Below are positions 61,284 to 64,000 of a stretch of 64,000 nucleotides of DNA, one piece after another. Made by a program: the position numbers and the translations under genes. The DNA comes from Klebsiella terrigena (GTDB lineage Bacteria > Pseudomonadota > Gammaproteobacteria > Enterobacterales > Enterobacteriaceae). The notes under the pieces are model-generated. The model was not told the DNA's origin. It did not search any database and saw only the letters and a list, made by a program, of their open reading frames with translations. The stretch is from assembly GCF_006539725.1 (NCBI RefSeq), contig NZ_BJNO01000023.1, forward strand, positions 32,133 to 96,132. Direction: 5' to 3'. Numbering within the stretch: position 1 is the first letter of the stretch; the number at the start of each line of letters is the position of its first letter.

Positions 61284-63857
61284 ATGCGTCTGGACCGTCT
61301 TACCAATAAATTCCAGCTTGCTCTTGCCGATGCCCAGTCGCTCGCGCTAGGGCACGACAACCAATTCATCGAACCTCTTCATCTAATGAGCGCCTTGCTA
61401 AATCAGGAAGGGGGATCGGTGCGTCCTTTATTAACTTCAGCGGGCATTAACGCCGGCGAGTTAAGCACCAGTATTACTCAGGCGTTGAGCCGTTTACCGC
61501 AGGTGGAAGGCACCGGCGGCGACGTGCAGCCGTCGCAGGATCTGGTGCGTATTCTGAACCTTTGCGACAAGCTGGCGCAAAAGCGGAAGGACAACTTTAT
61601 TTCGTCGGAACTGTTCGTTCTGGCGGCGCTTGAATCACGCGGTACGCTAACCGACCTGTTGAAATCTGCCGGTGCAACAACCGCCAATGTGACTCAGGCG
61701 ATTGAACAAATGCGTGGAGGTGAAAGCGTGAACGATCAGGGTGCCGAAGACCAACGTCAGGCATTGAAAAAATTTACCGTCGATCTGACCGAGCGTGCTG
61801 AACAGGGCAAGCTGGATCCGGTCATTGGTCGTGATGAAGAGATTCGCCGTACTATTCAGGTACTGCAGCGGCGGACTAAAAATAACCCGGTGCTTATCGG
61901 TGAACCTGGCGTCGGTAAAACGGCTATTGTCGAAGGGCTGGCGCAGCGTATCGTCAACGGCGAAGTACCGGAAGGGCTAAAAGGCCGGCGGGTACTGGCG
62001 CTGGACATGGGCGCGCTGGTGGCGGGCGCTAAGTATCGCGGCGAGTTTGAAGAGCGCCTGAAAGGCGTGCTGAACGATCTCTCGAAGCAGGAAGGCAACG
62101 TCATTCTGTTTATCGACGAGCTGCATACCATGGTGGGCGCGGGTAAAGCGGATGGCGCGATGGATGCAGGTAATATGCTGAAGCCCGCGCTGGCGCGCGG
62201 TGAACTGCACTGCGTCGGTGCGACTACCCTCGATGAGTATCGGCAATATATTGAAAAAGATGCTGCGCTGGAGCGGCGTTTCCAGAAAGTCTTCGTGGCT
62301 GAACCTTCGGTGGAAGACACCATTGCGATTCTGCGTGGCTTAAAAGAGCGCTATGAGCTGCATCATCATGTGCAGATCACCGATCCGGCTATCGTCGCGG
62401 CCGCGACCCTGTCGCATCGCTATATTGCCGACCGCCAGCTGCCGGACAAAGCGATTGACCTGATTGATGAAGCCGCTTCCAGTATTCGTATGCAGATTGA
62501 CTCGAAGCCGGAAGAGCTCGACCGACTCGACAGGCGTATTATTCAGCTCAAGCTGGAGCAGCAGGCGCTGAAGAAAGAAGCCGATGAGGCAAGCCTGAAG
62601 CGTCTGGATATGCTGAATGAAGAGCTGGCGGATAAAGAACGTCAGTATTCCGTATTAGAAGAGGAGTGGAAGGCGGAAAAAGCGTCGCTCTCCGGAACGC
62701 AGACGATTAAAGCCGAGCTGGAACAGGCAAAAATTGCCATCGAGCAGGCGCGACGCGTTGGCGACCTGGCCCGAATGTCAGAACTGCAGTACGGCAAAAT
62801 CCCGGAGCTGGAAAAACAGCTGGCAGCAGCCACGCAGTCTGAAGGTAAAACGATGCGTCTGTTGCGTAATAAAGTGACGGATGCGGAAATTGCCGAAGTG
62901 CTGGCTCGCTGGACCGGTATTCCGGTCGCGCGAATGCTGGAAGGCGAACGTGAAAAACTGCTGCGTATGGAGCTGGATCTGCATCACCGCGTCATTGGCC
63001 AAAATGAAGCGGTGGAGGCGGTATCTAACGCTATTCGCCGTAGCCGTGCCGGCTTGTCCGATCCTAACCGTCCTATCGGCTCGTTCCTGTTCCTTGGGCC
63101 GACCGGTGTCGGTAAAACCGAACTGTGTAAAACGCTAGCAAACTTCATGTTCGACAGCGATGACGCGATGGTGCGTATCGATATGTCCGAGTTTATGGAG
63201 AAACACTCCGTCTCGCGGCTGGTGGGTGCGCCTCCGGGATACGTCGGTTACGAAGAGGGCGGTTATCTGACGGAAGCCGTGCGCCGTCGTCCTTACTCGG
63301 TGATTTTGCTGGATGAGGTCGAAAAAGCGCATCCTGATGTGTTCAACATTCTGCTGCAGGTGCTGGATGATGGGCGCTTGACGGACGGGCAGGGGAGAAC
63401 GGTCGATTTCCGTAATACGGTCGTCATTATGACCTCTAACCTCGGCTCCGATCTGATTCAGGAGCGGTTTGGTGAGCTGGATTATAGTCATATGAAAGAT
63501 GTGATTATGGGCGTTGTTAGCCAAAGCTTCCGTCCGGAATTCATCAACCGTATAGATGAGGTTGTGGTGTTCCACCCGCTGGGTGAAAAACACATTGCCT
63601 CTATTGCTCAGATTCAGCTGCAGCGTCTGTACAAGCGTCTGGAAGAGCGTGGCTATGAAGTGCGCATGTCCGATGAGGCGCTGAAGCTACTCAGTGCGAA
63701 TGGTTACGATCCGGTGTACGGTGCGCGGCCGTTAAAACGAGCCATCCAGCAGCAGATCGAAAACCCGCTGGCGCAGCAAATCCTTTCCGGTGAACTTATT
63801 CCCGGTAAAGAAGTGCAGCTGGTAGTGAAAGATGAGCGGATAGTGGCAGTGCAGTAA
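61284..63857 (+). CDS. clpB: ATP-dependent disaggregase ClpB
   Basis: An 857-residue Hsp100, the E. coli length. N-domain (1-145), AAA1 with [13 protein letters not shown], the coiled-coil M-domain (~410-520) that binds DnaK, AAA2 with [13 protein letters not shown] and sensor motifs, and pore loop residues (GYVGYEEGG). It extracts proteins from aggregates with DnaK/DnaJ/GrpE. ATG 61284 (MRLDRLT, preceded by GGGAGG) is the conserved start. An internal GTG (V149, 61728-61730) after GGAGGTGAAAGC should yield the N-terminally short form. Confidence 0.98.
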   Translation: MRLDRLTNKFQLALADAQSLALGHDNQFIEPLHLMSALLNQEGGSVRPLLTSAGINAGELSTSITQALSRLPQVEGTGGDVQPSQDLVRILNLCDKLAQKRKDNFISSELFVLAALESRGTLTDLLKSAGATTANVTQAIEQMRGGESVNDQGAEDQRQALKKFTVDLTERAEQGKLDPVIGRDEEIRRTIQVLQRRTKNNPVLIGEPGVGKTAIVEGLAQRIVNGEVPEGLKGRRVLALDMGALVAGAKYRGEFEERLKGVLNDLSKQEGNVILFIDELHTMVGAGKADGAMDAGNMLKPALARGELHCVGATTLDEYRQYIEKDAALERRFQKVFVAEPSVEDTIAILRGLKERYELHHHVQITDPAIVAAATLSHRYIADRQLPDKAIDLIDEAASSIRMQIDSKPEELDRLDRRIIQLKLEQQALKKEADEASLKRLDMLNEELADKERQYSVLEEEWKAEKASLSGTQTIKAELEQAKIAIEQARRVGDLARMSELQYGKIPELEKQLAAATQSEGKTMRLLRNKVTDAEIAEVLARWTGIPVARMLEGEREKLLRMELDLHHRVIGQNEAVEAVSNAIRRSRAGLSDPNRPIGSFLFLGPTGVGKTELCKTLANFMFDSDDAMVRIDMSEFMEKHSVSRLVGAPPGYVGYEEGGYLTEAVRRRPYSVILLDEVEKAHPDVFNILLQVLDDGRLTDGQGRTVDFRNTVVIMTSNLGSDLIQERFGELDYSHMKDVIMGVVSQSFRPEFINRIDEVVVFHPLGEKHIASIAQIQLQRLYKRLEERGYEVRMSDEALKLLSANGYDPVYGARPLKRAIQQQIENPLAQQILSGELIPGKEVQLVVKDERIVAVQ

Positions 63858-63870
63858 ATCACAAAACGAC

Positions 63871-63899
63871 AAAAACGGGCCCGATGGGCTCGTTTTTGT
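63871..63899 (+). terminator. Terminator after clpB
   Basis: ACGGGCCC/GGGCTCGT stem flanked by A and T runs, 14 bases after the clpB stop. The remaining ~100 bases to the window end are AT-rich, with no gene visible; in E. coli an rRNA operon follows clpB, but none begins inside this window. Confidence 0.88.
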
Positions 63900-64000
63900 T
63901 TAAAAACCAGGCAAGAATTAAAGTCTGAACGTGGTTTTGTGTGAAAAGTAATCGAACGCATCATTTTTTTGAATTTATACTTGTCACCTCAGAATTACCG

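Noticed and set aside
63900..64000. Possible rRNA operon promoter after clpB
   Set aside because: Expected from E. coli gene order, but no clear P1 promoter or rRNA sequence is visible before the window ends.

Overview
The window is about 57-60% GC and carries a run of housekeeping genes in the order seen in Enterobacteriaceae: smpB, ratA-ratB, bamE, recN, nadK, grpE, corB, ypjD, ffh, rpsP-rimM-trmD-rplS, yfiB-yfiN-yfiR, aroF-tyrA, pheA, raiA, bamD, rluD-pgeF, clpB. A chromosomal oqxA-oqxB-oqxR locus, two chaperone-usher fimbrial loci and large metabolic accessory blocks point to the Klebsiella/Raoultella/Enterobacter group, most likely Klebsiella sensu lato. This is inference from gene content; no search was run.

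Layout. (1) 1-7.4 kb: the end of one chaperone-usher fimbrial operon (+ strand: usher C-terminus, tip adhesin) meets tail-to-tail a complete second one (- strand: pilin, chaperone, usher, adhesin) with a LuxR-type regulator upstream. (2) 7.7-14.7 kb: a D-Ala-D-Ala/dipeptide utilisation operon, ddpX-ddpABCDF, headed by an RpiR-type regulator. (3) 15.0-17.2 kb: a periplasmic PheC-like cyclohexadienyl dehydratase-type protein, an MFS transporter, and a remnant of a SyrD/YojI-type ABC exporter. (4) 17.2-26.1 kb: an eight-gene catabolic operon of unassigned substrate (agmatinase/ureohydrolase family enzyme, TIM-barrel isomerase, 2-oxoglutarate/Fe(II)-type oxygenase, polar amino-acid ABC importer with a fused permease-ATPase, class II aldolase/adducin-like protein, GhrA-like dehydrogenase, SDR) divergent from a LysR regulator that has a clear palindromic operator. 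This is the best candidate for an uncharacterised system. (5) 26.3-31 kb: periplasmic SurE-like nucleotidase, an atypical periplasmic histidine-phosphatase-fold protein, an OprD-family porin and a RIO-type kinase. (6) 31.3-36.4 kb: the oqxAB efflux pump and oqxR, without an adjacent rarA but with a good marbox-like site before the oqxA promoter. (7) 36.8-64 kb: the conserved core from tmRNA (ssrA) to clpB.

Two accessory insertions interrupt the core. Between rplS and yfiB lies a pair of membrane proteins (DUF2946-like and PepSY-TM) that both carry Met/His-rich segments, suggesting metal, probably copper, handling. Between tyrA and pheA lies an SMP-30/gluconolactonase-like gene squeezed between the tyrA terminator and the pheA stop codon.

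The core region has readable control signals: sigma-32 type promoters before grpE and clpB, two SOS boxes before recN, three TyrR-type boxes before aroF, a pheL leader peptide and attenuator before pheA, a CRP-type site before raiA, an ERIC element between ffh and rpsP, and many intrinsic terminators. No complete insertion sequence, prophage, CRISPR array, tRNA or rRNA gene was seen.
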